Shown in pieces: positions 1 through 12,000 of a DNA stretch of 64,000 nt. The notes under the pieces are model-generated. The model did no database searches. It worked only from the letters and a program-made list of their open reading frames with translations, and was not told where the DNA came from. The position numbers were made by a program, and so were the translations under genes. Source of the stretch: Ornithorhynchus anatinus (lineage: Eukaryota > Chordata > Mammalia > Monotremata > Ornithorhynchidae); NCBI RefSeq assembly GCF_004115215.2, contig NC_041736.1, forward strand, positions 19,452,501-19,516,500, written 5' to 3'. Numbering within the stretch: position 1 is the stretch's first letter; each line of letters opens with the position of its first letter.

Positions 1-1018
1 GGTAAAGCGGGTCTTTACTTACCCAGAGGTGGGTTTTCGGAGGTAAAGACGCAATCGACATGCGTGAAATAATGCCCAGAGCAATTTTACCCGGGGGGGG
101 GGGGGAGAGAAGGAAAGGGGGTGTGTGTCAGGGAGGGTGAGGGGGTACGGGGGGGGGATCTGATTTACTAAAGTGTCTCTAAGGTAGATGCTGCAGAATA
201 ATATCATATCCCTAAAGATTCAAGTATTTCCCAGATAGCGTTGATAGAAAGCTGAGCTTAAAATGCCCCTCGAGCTCCTCCACTCCATCTCCCCCGTCCC
301 GGCCCAACCCAGCGGCCTCATGAGCCACCGGTTTCTCCTTCGCACGAGGCCGGCGAAGATGTCTCCAACCCGAGTGGACTGAAACGCAAGAGGCAAAGGG
401 AGGGACTTGGAATGGAAAGGGGAAAAGGCAACGCCCGATCCGTCTGGGAGACCGTTGGCCCATTTGGTCCACAGACACTGTTGCCAGACCCGCTCGCTCT
501 TCCCCTCTCGCGGCCTCCGCTCTAAACCCTTCTCATTCTGCCGGACTGCAGGGGGGGCCCCCCCCCCAAAGTTTCAAAGCCACACCCCCGGGGGAAGAGG
601 GGGGGATTCTCCGGTTTTCTGCCACGCCACTGCCAGTCCCCTCTCGCTTGGCTGGTCCTCCATCGCCCGGTGGGGCCCCCGTTGTCCCCGACGACCGCCA
701 GGACCATCCGCGACGACTCTGCAAAATCGACACGAACGCCGCTCGGGGCGGGGCTTTTCCGCCGTCCGGCTACAGTTCGACCACCCTTGCCGGGGAGGTG
801 AGGTGGCGGGGTCCTGGGCGAGGAGGGAAGGAGGATTAAAAAAATAGAAGGGACTTTTTTTTTTTCTGAGGGAAGGGGCGACGCGCGGCGGGATCCGTCC
901 GCCAGCCGGCACTCGCCCCCCGCGGCGGAGGGATCTGGGGGGGCGGGGGGGGGGGGGCCGTGTGAGGGGAATCGCCCGGAGGAGGACGGCTGGGAGGAGA
1001 ATGGCTGGGCGGGTCCGG
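1..1018. other. EVX2 3' flank / presumptive 3' UTR
   Basis: This stretch lies downstream of the EVX2 stop codon (EVX2 reads on the minus strand). It is GC-rich from about 250 onward and has long G runs at about 91-170 and 935-958. I see no AATAAA on the minus strand (TTTATT on the plus strand), so the polyadenylation site is probably outside the window or uses a variant signal. I see no other gene. The open frames here are GC-rich shadows without family resemblance. Confidence 0.5.
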
Positions 1019-1261
1019 TTATCTGGTGAGCGGCGGCTCCTCCCTCGGCTCCGGGGGGCTGACGGCCGTCTTGCTGAGCACGGCGGCCGAGTAGGGCAGG
1101 AAGCCGCTCTCCGAGCGCTGCGACGCGGCCGTGCAGGGGAAGTCCGCGCCGCCGCCCCGAGGGCCCAGCGCCGCCGCCGCCGCCGCCGCTTGGCTGCTGT
1201 GGCAGCTGAGGCAGGAGCAGGGCGTCGCCCCGCCGCTGGGGGGCGCCCCGGACGCCGAGGA

Positions 1262-1295
<34 letters not shown>

Positions 1296-1660
1296 CCGGC
1301 CGGGGACTGGTAGAGCCCCGGGTGTCGGAAGCTGCAGAGCAGCTCGGGGCGAGAGTAAGGGTGGGAGAGGGCGCGGAACGTGTCCAGGGGGCGGATGGAC
1401 GTGGCGAAGGGCGACGCCGCCCCCGAGGCCGCCGCCGCCGCCGCCGCCGCCGCCGTCACCCCCACGTGGGGGTAATAGTGCAGCGGCACGTGCGAGTGGA
1501 ACGGGTAGGGCAGACTGCCGGTGGCCGCCGCGTGCGTCATCATGTAGGTGTAGAAGCTGGGGTCGGCCGGGTGCGGCCACGACATGGCCAGACGCTGACG
1601 CTTGTCCTTCATCCGCCGGTTCTGGAACCACACCTGGGACGGGGCGACCAGCGCCGTTCA

Positions 1661-1693
<33 letters not shown>

Positions 1694-4600
1694 CGGGGTG
1701 AGGCATTGGGGCAGGGGCCTGCCTTCCCTCCCACGCGGGCCCCGCCTCGCCCCACCCTGCTCCCTCACACACACACACACACACACACACGCAACTTCCC
1801 ATGCAAGTCTGGCATCCCTGCAAGTGTACCCCTTCCCAGGCAAGTCTATCACTCCCGCCAGTGTGTGTACACGCACGCCTTCCCATGCAAGGCTAGCCTC
1901 GTTCCTGCGAGCGTGTGCACGCCCACACCTTCCCATGCAAGGCTATCCTCGTTCCTGCGAGGGTGTGTACACGCACACCTTCCCATGCAAGTCTATCATT
2001 CCTGCGAGGGTGTGTACACCCACACCTTCCCATGCAAGGCTATCCTCGTTCCTGCGAGGGTGTGTACACCCACACCTTCCCATGCAAGTCTATCATTCCT
2101 GCAAGTGTGTGTACACACACACCTTCCCATGCAGGTCTTTCCTCGTTCCTGCAAGTGTGTACACGCACACCTTCCCATGCAAGTCTATCCTCCTTCCTGC
2201 AAGTGTGTGTACACCCACACCTTCCCATGCAAGTCTATCCTCGTTCCTGTGAGGGTGTGTACACCCACACCTTCCCATGCAAGTCTATCCTCATTCCTGC
2301 AAGTGTGTACACACCCACACCTTCCCATGAAAGTCTATCCTTGTTCCTGCAAGTGTGTGTACACCCACACCTTCCCATTGCAAGTCTATCCTCGTTCCTG
2401 CAAGTGTTTACAACCCACACCTTCCCATGAAAGTCTATCCTTGTTCCTGCAAGTGTGTACACACACACTTTCCCATGCAAGTCTATCCTCGTTCCTGCAA
2501 GTGTGTACACACCCACACCTTCCCATGCAAGTCTATCATTCCTGCAAGTGTGTGTACACCCACACCTTCCCATGCAAGTCTATCATTCCTGCAAGTGTAC
2601 ACCTTCCCATGCAAGTCTATCATTCCTGCAAGTGTGTGTACACCCACACCTTCCCATGCAAGTCTATCCTCGTTCCTGCGAGGGTGCATACACCCACACC
2701 TTCCCATGAAAGTCTATCCTCGTTCCTGCAAGTGTGTGCACACCCACACCTTCCCATACAAGTCTATCATTCCTGCAAGTGTACACCTTCCCATGCAAGT
2801 CTATCCTCATTCCTGCAAGTGTGTACACGCACACCTTCCCATGCAAGTCTATCCTCGTTCCTGCCAGTGTGTACACGCACACCTTCCCATGCAAGTCTAT
2901 CCTCGTTCCTGCCAGTGTGTGTACGCGCACACCTTCCCATGCAAGTCTATAATTCCTGCAAGTGTGTGTACACCCACACCTTCCCATGCAAGTCTATCCT
3001 CGTTCCTGCAAGTGTGTACACGCACACCTTCCCATGCAAGTCTCTCCTCGTTCCACCCAGCTCCTGTACATGTCTACAACACTCCCTCACAAACACACAC
3101 ACCTTCCCATGCAAGTCTCTCCTCATTCCACCCAACTCCTGCTCTTGTCTACACACCCTCACAAACACACACCTTCCCATGCAAGTCTATCATTCCTGCA
3201 AGTTTGCACACACACACCTTCCCATGCAAGTCTCTCCTCATTCCACCCAGCTCCTGCACATGTCTACACACTCCCACACAAGCACACACACCTTCCCATG
3301 CAAGTCTCTCCTCATTCCTGCAACTGTGTACAGACACACCTTCCCATGCAAGTCTCTCTCCACGCAGCTCCTGCAAGTGTGTACACGCACACCCCCCCCC
3401 CTTCCCATCCCTTGCAAGTCTCTCCTTTCCACTTAGCTCCTGCAAGTGTGTAGGCACACCTTCCCATACAAGTCTCTCCTCATTCTACCCAGCTCCTGCA
3501 AGTGTGTGCACACACACACCTTCCCATGCAAGTCTCTCCTCACTCCACCCAGCTCCTGCAAGTGTGTACACACACACACACCACTCAAAGTCCCCACTGT
3601 CCTGACATGCCACCTCCCTGCTCCGCACAGCTGGAGGGAGTTCAGACAGCTGCTGTCCGATGTGCCCAACTTCCCACTCATCCTCCCATTTGCCAGGGCT
3701 TCTCCTGCTGGCAGTGCCAACCTTTTGCCTTATCTAGGTGGAAACCTATGCTTTTACCTCTTTTCCACCTCCATCTCTCCACCGCCCTCTCCCCGTTGCC
3801 CTCCCTCTTTACCTCCCCCTCACCCCGCCCAATTGCACACGAAGCACAGGAATGTGCAGATGGATTCAGGGCTGATTCGGCTCCTTTGAAGAGAAGCAGC
3901 TACCACAGTTTTTATTCGAGGCTTTCTTGTAGGTTATGGAGGGGCATAAGGTGCAGGCACACTTATCTAAACAAGAACTGGCATGTAAGCCCAAATATTG
4001 CTTTAAGAATCAGCGAATGCGTTATTTCAAAATCTCCGATTGTCATCATTTCGGATCTGGGGCCTTCTCTTTGTGACCTTTCCCCCAAACACATGAAACT
4101 ATATTTCGCTATTTCTCCCAGATAATGAATGAACGAGACCGGTCCAAATGTAGGAATTCTCCCTCCACAAGGAAGTATCGGGTTGTAAGGAAGTTTCTCC
4201 CCTTCATCACCCCCCTTCCTTTCTAGGTTATGGAATATACCAAGAGTGTCATCGGATCATCCATCGGCCCAGACCTTCCATCCGGAAGAGTCAATAAACG
4301 GGTTCGTCTCCGAACAAAGGACACCGATTGAATTTTAAGTAGCGAAACCCGTTTCCTCCTGCAGAACGCTCCCCGATCTTTTGTCCGAAAGAAAGCGGAG
4401 TTCGAGGGGCGAGAGGAGAAAAAAGAAGACTGTTGGGACCCTGTTTACCGGTCATTCGCTCTGCCCCATAAAATATCTGGGATGTACATTTTTAGTCATC
4501 TCTAATTTCCTCTCCTTCTTAACCTTTATACTGTGATTATACGGTAACGACCGGTAAGGAAAATAAATGATCGATTTTTTTTTTCCACAAAAGCGAAGGG

Positions 4601-5628
4601 AAAGTTTCCAGCTCAAGGGATCGTAGAGAAACAAAAGACTAAGGGGGTTTTCCGGTGGCCCGACAAAGAGGGCGAGGAAGAGGACAATCCGCTGGGCTTT
4701 ATGCAATAAAACGATCCCAATCGATATCGTGGCTCTCCCTGTCTCCCTACTCCCGTCCCGGGAGCACCCCTACATCGGTGGGATTATTTTAAGAGTTTTG
4801 GCGGGCGAGCTGTGCGGGAGGAAAGGGCACAGGCCTTTTTCGGGACTCCAAATAGGGGTGGATGGACAGGCAGGTAGGCAGACAGAAAGGGGACGGCACA
4901 GAGCGATCCCGCAACCGGTCGCCGCAGAAAATACCTTGATGGTGGTCTCGGGCAGGTTGAGAGCGGCTGCCAATTCGCACCTCCGGGGCCGGGACACGTA
5001 ATTCTCCCGGTAAAACTCCTTCTCCAGCCGGGCTATCTGCTCCCGGGTGAAGGCGGTGCGGTACCGTCTCACTTGATCGGCTCCGGAGCCCGAGTTCCCC
5101 AGCGCGCTGCCGCCGTGCAGGTTGGTTAAGCCGGAGCCCGAAGAGGAGGAGGACGACGACGACGAAGAAGAGGAGGTGGTGGTGGAGGCGGCCGAGCTGC
5201 CCTCCGAATACCCTGAAAAGCAAAGAGAGAATGCACGAGACGCTGCATGAAACGCTGGCTCACGGCGGGGCAGCAGGGGCGAGGCGACACTGGCGGGGGC
5301 GTCGAATAAAGTGGCCGCCGGGTGGGCATCGCTGTGCCCGCTGCCTCCGTCCTGGGCTGATGGAAGCTCGCCGTCCCCGTAAGGGATTCCTGCTGCGAGG
5401 AGAATCAATAGAGGTTTTGAATCCCTTCATTCCCACTCCCCCGCCGAAAGAACTTCGACTGGTCGAGGGAGTTTCCCCCAAGTGCGGCGTCGTTCCCGTC
5501 CGAGGCCCAGCCGGTCAACCGGGTGGCCGGCGCGGGCATCTCGGTGGGTCGGCGACTGGGGAATCCGCTTCCCCTTCCTCTTCGGCGGGGTTGGGCTGCT
5601 TTTCTTGCTTTTTCGTTGAAGAACAGCC

Positions 5629-5659
<31 letters not shown>

Positions 5660-6554
5660 CCAGGACCGAAGCGCCTCCCAAGGACCGCGGCCCGGAGCGG
5701 CCCGAAACCCCAGCGGTGCCCACTGACTTTCCTTCGAAGCTGAGAATGGCAGCGCCAAGGTGCCCCCTCCGTTCTGTCGAGAACAGACCCCCTTTCCCGG
5801 GGACCGACCCAAGTCCCCCCCGAGCTCCCCGCACCCGCTCGGGATCCACATACACACACACACACACACACGGACACAGTTGCACAGACACAGTTGCACA
5901 GGCCTCCTCTGCCCTGCCCGGGGAGGGCACTGCCAGGGAGGCGGCGTGCCCAACCCGGTCCGGGCAAGGGTGTGCCCCCCACCCCACCCGCAGCCGTCCC
6001 CCCCAGATTGCAACGAATTCTCCCCGGGCTTCTTGGGAGGAAGCGGGCTTGGCGAGGGTGCGTGACCCTGCCCCGCACGCTGGGCTCCCAAGTTGGCACC
6101 TGCCCCCTCCCTCTCCCGGGGAGTTGGTACCTTTGCCGGGGGTGTCCTTCAGCTGGGGGGCACCGAGGCCGGCGGGCGAGCGGAGAGCCGAGCAGCCCAC
6201 CTCCAGGTCGCCGTTGATGTCGGGATCGGGAGCCCCGTCGGGATAGTGGCCGGGCTTCTTCCTGGCCTCGGCCGCGGGACCGTCCGAGGCCACCGGGCCG
6301 TCGCCGCTCGGGGGCTGCAGGTGGAACAAGGCGTCGATTTCGAATTTGCCCTTGGGCGGCAGGTCGCCCAGAGAGCCGTGCAGAGAGGCGGTGGGCAGGC
6401 GGGGACTGTGCGGGGAAGTGTCCAGGGCCTCCAGCACCGCACTCCCCGCCGGGTCCGACAAGCCGGAGAACCTCTTGGCGGCGGCGGCGGCGGCGGCGGG
6501 ACCGTGCAGCCCCCGCTCCATCAGAATCATCTCTTTTCTTATCCTTTCCATCAT
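1019..6554 (-). CDS. EVX2: Even-skipped homeobox 2 transcription factor
   Basis: EVX2 is a nuclear homeodomain factor of the even-skipped family, linked to HOXD and co-regulated with it in limb, genital bud and spinal cord. Three exons give 438 residues: 6554-6131, 5212-4935 and 1633-1019, with GT/AG ends on the minus strand. The protein starts [16 protein letters not shown], as in human EVX2. The homeodomain spans residues about 190-249 ([20 protein letters not shown] onward). Intron 2 splits it just before [13 protein letters not shown], as is typical of EVX genes. Exon 3 carries the conserved [20 protein letters not shown] block, Ala tracts and the C-terminal [20 protein letters not shown]. 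Human EVX2 is 476 residues, and most of the difference is shorter Ala/Gly tracts here. Exon 2 encodes an uninterrupted run of about 12 Ser. Exons and frame are certain from homology; the transcription start is not. Confidence 0.97.
1660..1694. repeat. (CA)n microsatellite in EVX2 intron 2
   Basis: A nearly pure CA run begins about 27 bases inside the acceptor end of intron 2 (EVX2 sense TG). A second CA run lies at about 1767-1791. Both are adjacent to the larger tandem array and probably share its origin. Confidence 0.9.
1795..3590. repeat. About 48-bp minisatellite array in EVX2 intron 2
   Basis: Roughly 35-40 head-to-tail copies of a 40-60 bp unit fill more than half of intron 2. Each unit reads approximately: ACACCTTCCCATGCAAG, then TCTATCCTCGTTCCTG, then CAAGTGTGTACACGC. 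Copies differ by loss of the CCTCG segment and by CA/GT length. After about 3040 the units are longer and contain CACCCAGCTCCTG. The unit has no frequent stop codon in several frames, which produces long spurious open frames on both strands. The array is plainly visible; exact copy number needs a tandem-repeat program. Confidence 0.95.
3591..4934. other. Non-repetitive part of EVX2 intron 2
   Basis: This is the donor-side 1.3 kb of intron 2, beyond the minisatellite. It is moderately AT-rich and unique-looking. It contains no gene that I can support and ends at the exon 2 donor (AAG|GTATTT on the minus strand). Confidence 0.6.
5630..5660. repeat. (CAG)n microsatellite in EVX2 intron 1
   Basis: About ten CAG triplets lie between EVX2 exons 1 and 2. 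Splicing removes them: the exon 1 donor is at 6130-6129 and the exon 2 acceptor at 5214-5213. The frames that read them as Gln, Leu or Ala runs are therefore not EVX2 protein. A (CA)n run follows at about 5850-5874. Confidence 0.85.
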
Positions 6555-7860
6555 CTCGGCTCGATCCCCCCAAAAATTGCCCGAGTCGCCGGCGGGTCGG
6601 CGCTAAACGAGGAGCTGCGGCGGGGGGCCGATTCGCCTTCAGCCCCGGCCGGCGGCTCTAGAGATTATTCCCTCTTTTCGGAGAGAGGCGGAAAAAAGTG
6701 CGGGATGCCAAAGCGAGGGAATGGCTGGTCAGAATGACCCATACATCCTTCCTAGCCCCAAATGTCATTCATCAAAAAGGAGCGCTCGTCATTAAGGTAC
6801 GAATGACGCCGTTCGAATAATCATTTATTGTAACGGGTTTATAAGCAAATAAATACAAGCTCCTGTCACTGGGTAATGAAAGCGGCTTCGGAGCAGACAA
6901 ATAGATCCAGGTAGAAAGGAAGGGAAGACGAGGAGTGAAGAGGAAGAGCTCTTGTCCTTCGCTTGATCAGATCCTGCTTCGACTGCTCAGGGCTTTGGTC
7001 TCTGGGGTGAAATTGACAGTCTGATTAATAAAATCAGCGGCGCGACATATCCCCCTTCATTTAGGTGCATCATTATGCTCTGATTTTTGTTTTGTTGCGT
7101 TTTAGGTCCTAATGATGCAGCGTCCTTCCCGTTTTTCCCTCGGACAGAACTATACGGGTAATAATAGATAATACTGGAGACGGGGGGGGAGTGTGTGTAT
7201 GTGGGGGGGGGGGGGTTCTGGGCAGAAAGCCGATTCCGGATTTTATTCCCCCCCCTTTTTACCAGCGAAGCTGCTGGAGAGTGGGAGGGGGCCAGTATGG
7301 TAGGGGCTATGGGGAGACGCTCATCCCGCCCGGGTCTGGCCGTCTGGCTCACTTTTCCTGCCGATTAAAGAACCAGATCGGTATTTTATTTCCCAAACAG
7401 GACGCTATGTCCCCTCCGCCCCCTCTCTCCCCTCCACCCTTCCCAGCAACCCAAACCCCAAATCTCCCAAGGAGAGTTTGCCAAACTCCTGCTCCCCACC
7501 GAGGGGAGTGCCTCTCCGGCCGTCTCCGAATGGAAAGAATCACGGCGACTCTTATTTTCTAACACGTTATGGTTATTGAATTCTGAGTTCTGGGTATAAC
7601 ATTTCTACTTTTTATAATCCTGCTGATTGATGGTCCTCTCGCTACGATTTTTTCCCCCTCGGAGGAAATAGACTGGGCTGCGTGGTCTGATCGCAGGACT
7701 CAACAAATAACTTTAAACGCGTCCGTCCTATAAAGCGCCATATGGGCAGCGCTGTAATCTCCTTTCACATTTGTAACTCTTTTTTTCTTTTGAATGGAAT
7801 CGTTTTCGGAAATCAAACCGGTTTCAGGTTCAACACCACAACACGGTAACTAGAGACTAG
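6555..7860. other. EVX2 5' UTR, promoter region and upstream flank
   Basis: This is the proximal upstream region of EVX2. GC-rich leader (6555-6720) gives way to AT-rich unique DNA with homeobox-type cores such as ATTTATTG, ATTAA and TTTATAAG. About 7560-7850 is AT-rich, unique and has the look of conserved non-coding sequence. No coding gene is seen. Confidence 0.5.
6835..6845 (-). promoter_or_regulatory. Possible EVX2 TATA box
   Basis: On the minus strand this reads CTTATAAACCC, about 280 bases upstream of the EVX2 ATG. It is the best TATA-like element in the expected interval. The surrounding AT-rich sequence also contains ABD-B-type TTTATTG cores, so it may instead be a homeodomain site. 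Confidence 0.35.
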
Positions 7861-7862
7861 AT

Positions 7863-8160
7863 CTCATCTTCCTCCTCCTCCTTTGCCTCTTCCTCTTTCT
7901 CCTCCTGCTCCTCCTACTCTACCTCCTCCTCCTCCTTTACATCTTCCTCCTTCTGCTCCTCCTCCTCTACGTTCTCCTCTGCCCCTTCCTTCTCCTCCTC
8001 CTCCTCTGCCTCTTTTTCCCTTTCACTTCCTACTCCTTTTCCCTCTTTCGCCCCTCCTCTCCCTTCTCCTCTTTCTCCCACACCTCCTCTTCTTCCTTTT
8101 ATTCTTTTGAAATCCATATCTTATCTCTTTCTTCCTTTCTCCCTTTCTCCTCCTCCACCT
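7863..8160. repeat. Polypyrimidine (TCC/TTC)n tract
   Basis: About 300 bases of the plus strand are nearly all C and T, dominated by CTCCTC and CTTCCTC motifs with rare purines. It lies in the EVX2-HOXD13 spacer. Such strand-asymmetric mirror-like tracts can form triplex DNA. The open frames here (Pro/Leu-rich or Glu-rich) are products of the repeat. Confidence 0.85.
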
Positions 8161-8564
8161 CCAAAGTTACCTGTGGCTCCGTGATCTTCCTGATCCTTTC
8201 CCGGGGCGCTGGGGGTCGCCGCCGGCTTCTCTCATTGACCTAAGCTTGGGAGCAGAGAGGAGTAGACACTCCGAAAGTCCCCCCTCTCGGTGATCATTTT
8301 GATAGTCATAATGACGCTGATGGCAACCATTTTACCGAAGATAAATCCTTTGGCGTGAGCGCCTCCGCGGTCGTCTACGATCTCCACCTCTCCCCGACCC
8401 CCAAACGGGCAAAAGGGCCTTTGGCCCCAGAATCGACCAAATACTTCCCAATCTTCCTTCACCAGCAGGGAGAAACCACTGCAAAACGCCACCTCGGCTG
8501 GGAAAGAACGGGATCCTGAGAAGCGGTGGATCGAAAGGAATCTGTCCCCTAGCCTGGAACCACC

Positions 8565-9014
8565 CCCACACAGACACACACACAAACACTCACACTCACA
8601 CACCCTTCAAGGCCGCCTGTTTCGGGCTCCTTTGCCCAAAGCCTTTCCCATCTTCCTTTTGTATCATTTTCTTTCAGCCACAGACAGACACTTTAGGGAG
8701 AATTTCAGATATTTGTGTGTGCGTGTGTGTCTGTGTGTGTGTCTGTGTGTGCGTGTGTGCATGTGTGGGTGTGTGTTTTGTTCATTAAAAACAGTATTCT
8801 ATCCCGAAGTTTTTTGACTGCGCCTTTCAGCCTGATGGATGTCCAGCTGCGTTGTATTTTACAGCTACTTCCCAAGTGGGTGCCAGGGAAAAGTTTTATT
8901 AAAACCCAATTTGGACTAAGATGGAAGCAGTCGGAAATCATAGCCAGCAAACGGTTCTATCCTTTGTCTCTCTCTGTCTCTGTCTCTCTCTCATCCACAC
9001 ACTGCCCCCTCCCC

Positions 9015-9083
<69 letters not shown>

Positions 9084-9085
9084 CT
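8565..9085. repeat. Cluster of CA/TG/TC microsatellites
   Basis: Three simple-repeat patches lie close together: CA at about 8567-8603, TG at about 8715-8778 with interruptions, and a compound TC then AC run at about 9016-9081. They sit in otherwise unique DNA of the EVX2-HOXD13 spacer. Confidence 0.85.
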
Positions 9086-9089
9086 ACCT

Positions 9090-12000
9090 CCAGCCCTCTA
9101 CTTTTCCCTGTCAGACAATTGAGATTTAACTCTGGACCATTACCTCCATCTCTCCTTCCTGAGTCCCACATAATAACCAAGCGGGCCTATCCCGCTTCCT
9201 CGGTCCGATCCCGAGCCTCTTAACCCACACATCTCCTGGCTCAGAGGCTGCAAAGGCCATGGTTCCGAACTGCTCCTCACCTGAACCCAATCCCGTTCCG
9301 TTCCCCACCCCCTCTCCCATTCCGCGTCTTTCCTGCTGTTCCCCGAAGAAAAGTCTCTACTTAAAGAGGAAAAGTTTCTCCTTTTTTTTTGTTTCTTTGG
9401 AAACAGAGTTGAAATAATGATGGATTATTAGAGCGCCCCGGCCCTCGAACTCATCACGTAGCCAACAGGATGCTTGCTACAAGCTTACAAAGGCAACCAG
9501 CAGCTTCAGGGGGAGAAATGGGCGGCTTTACTGCTGTCGTTTGGCGCCCTCATCTGTTTTCTTAAATGCTTTCCCTGCTCTCGGGAGTTCCCAAACCCCA
9601 GCCAGAGACTCATTTCGTCTCACCGCGGCCAGTCCCTCAAACGTGTGCAGAATCCCAACCAGACCCCGTCACTAAAACGGGCAAGACGCCCCCCCCTTTC
9701 ACCCCTCGCCCCCCACACCACAGCCAAGCTTCTTAAGGGGAACCCCACCCGCGGGAAAAAAAATCCTTGGGAGGCTTCCTACGAGGGTTCTTAATTGGTG
9801 GTTTTAAGAAATATTTTGCACCTTTTAAATAATGCTAATATTTCATGTTAGGAGCCATTTATTGAGAAAAATGCTCTCAAATCCATGGCGGGGAAATTAC
9901 ATGCCATAAAAGACATTAGTAATCTTCCGCTGAACTGTGTTGAGGTAACAAAAATGATATATAATTGAGTTCAGTTAAAATCCATCCATTCATAGAGCAG
10001 ACATGACTTTCCGTGTTTTTACCTCATTTTATGTAGACATACAGCAATTTTATATTCTGTATAATCCTATCTTGGACACGCTTAAAGGGTGATCAAAAAG
10101 TTGCTAAATTTGAACCCCATTAAGGTAAGGGATGAATGTAGGTAAATACACCAGATTACAGACTCTCATACACTTCTCTGGTCAGCCTAATTATTTTATT
10201 ATAAGCATTCGTGGTCATTCAGAATACAGAGAGATACGAGTCGGTTCCGTGCAACCCACAGTTTCCCTTTTGTCTCCCATAGGGTCACTCGTAATGATAA
10301 AGAATGGTTGTTGCAGGCATGTTTTAAGATAGTACTTGAGAGAGACTACATCAGTGCAAACTGAGAGAAGCTAGCGACCAAGAACCCCACAGCACTTACA
10401 TACATGTCTTAAAATCACGTATTAAAGAACACTTATTTATTCACATTAATGTCTGTTTCCCTCTTTAGACTGAAAGCTCATTATGGGTAGGGAACGTGCC
10501 TGCTAATTCTGCTGTATTGGGCTCTCCCAAGCGCTTTGCAAATAGTAAGGGTTCCGTAAACACCACTGATTGATTGATTGAAGAACAGCATAAAAATTCC
10601 AGCTCTTAAACTCTCTCACTCAAGAATTGTTGGGATTCCAGACTAAATATTTGTTTTCTGGTCAACTGCGAGCCGTCCAAGGTGAAGCGGGGAGACCATT
10701 ACTGTTATTGCAGGTAATAAAATGCTCAGAGAATAAATGGGAAGGGTCAGACATAAACTTGACAGGGGAGGGTGGGTTCAAAGTGCGGGAGGGCTCTCAG
10801 TGCTGTACTTGACTTTCCTATTATTGTCTCCATGGGCGCATTAATCCATTATTGTAATTGCTCGAAACTCTGAAGGCGGCTAAGAGAGCACCCACCAGGG
10901 CAAAGAGAATGAGATATAATGAATCTTGGTCAGTGTCGCCTTTATTTTTTACTCGGCAGCTCAAGGAAATTTGCGTTGCGTCGAATTTCCTTGTGTGTGC
11001 CTTGAATTCTCAGAAAGGTTGGCTATTAAAGGAAGGGAGGAATTCAATGATTTGATAAGCAGAATCCATCTTTAAAGAGGTCAGGCATCCTTCACTTCAG
11101 TTTAGGTTAGTTTGGGGGTTTTTCCCCCCTGCCGTCACAGGGAAGGGAGGAAGAGAAATTCCAAATCGGATACCGAATCTCCCCAGGCCCATTTCTATTT
11201 CAGCAGACAGTCCGGCCGTTCCAACTCTTGTCTGTGACATTCCATAGTCGCAACAGGAAAACTTGTAGGGACATCTAGTGATCGACCTACGGTATTGCAG
11301 GCTGGACTAAACGAAAACGGGAAGCACATTAATCCGACAATGGTTTCATCCAAATGCTGACTAGGACAAAAGAGGGAAATCACCAACTCTTCTTCGCCTT
11401 AGGCCTCTGCAGTTGGCGTCTTTACGGCTTAATGCTGTCCACTGGAATTACGTTCACTTCAACAACTATCAACTCTGTTCCTCATGAAACTAGTCATTTG
11501 CGTGTGCAGCTCGCAAACCCACGTGTGTACAGGTGTATGAACATAAGAATATGTATTCCTATATCACAGACAGAGGGATCAATTTATCTGTGTGGAATTA
11601 GTAGTTTTTTTAACTTTGTTCGAGTGCCTGTAGTTCCCTTGGACTGCCATTCTAAATCGCTGGAGTTGGCAGTTAATTGAGCTTCATTCAACAAGGGAAA
11701 TGGGCCATTGGTTTCGAACCTTCAAAAATGATCAATTCACAGTCAATTAATTGGTCATTTTTTAAAGAAGTTGCAGTTGAATGGCTCAAACCTAAAGGTT
11801 GTCTTCCGACACAAAACAACGTTTTCAGTCCTGAAATTGCTCGATAGAAAGAATAACATCTTGCTAGAACCGTTATACTCAATCTTGAATCTAACTCCGG
11901 CCGCATTAAAAAAACAAATCAGACTATTGCAGTGGCTGGGAAATAAAACCTTGGTTTGAAGCAAACACTGCCGTTCACTTTTTCGGAAAAAGAAAAAGAA

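Noticed and set aside
962-3436. 824-residue plus-strand open frame across EVX2 exon 3 and intron 2
   Set aside because: It is antisense to EVX2 exon 3, then runs through the minisatellite whose unit lacks stops in several frames. The protein is a Cys/Pro/Ser repeat with no family resemblance.
5427-6130. Extension of EVX2 exon 1 into a 375-residue frame
   Set aside because: The conserved protein stops at a GT donor after ...LKDTPGK and resumes at the exon 2 acceptor. The extension reads an intronic CAG repeat and aligns with nothing.
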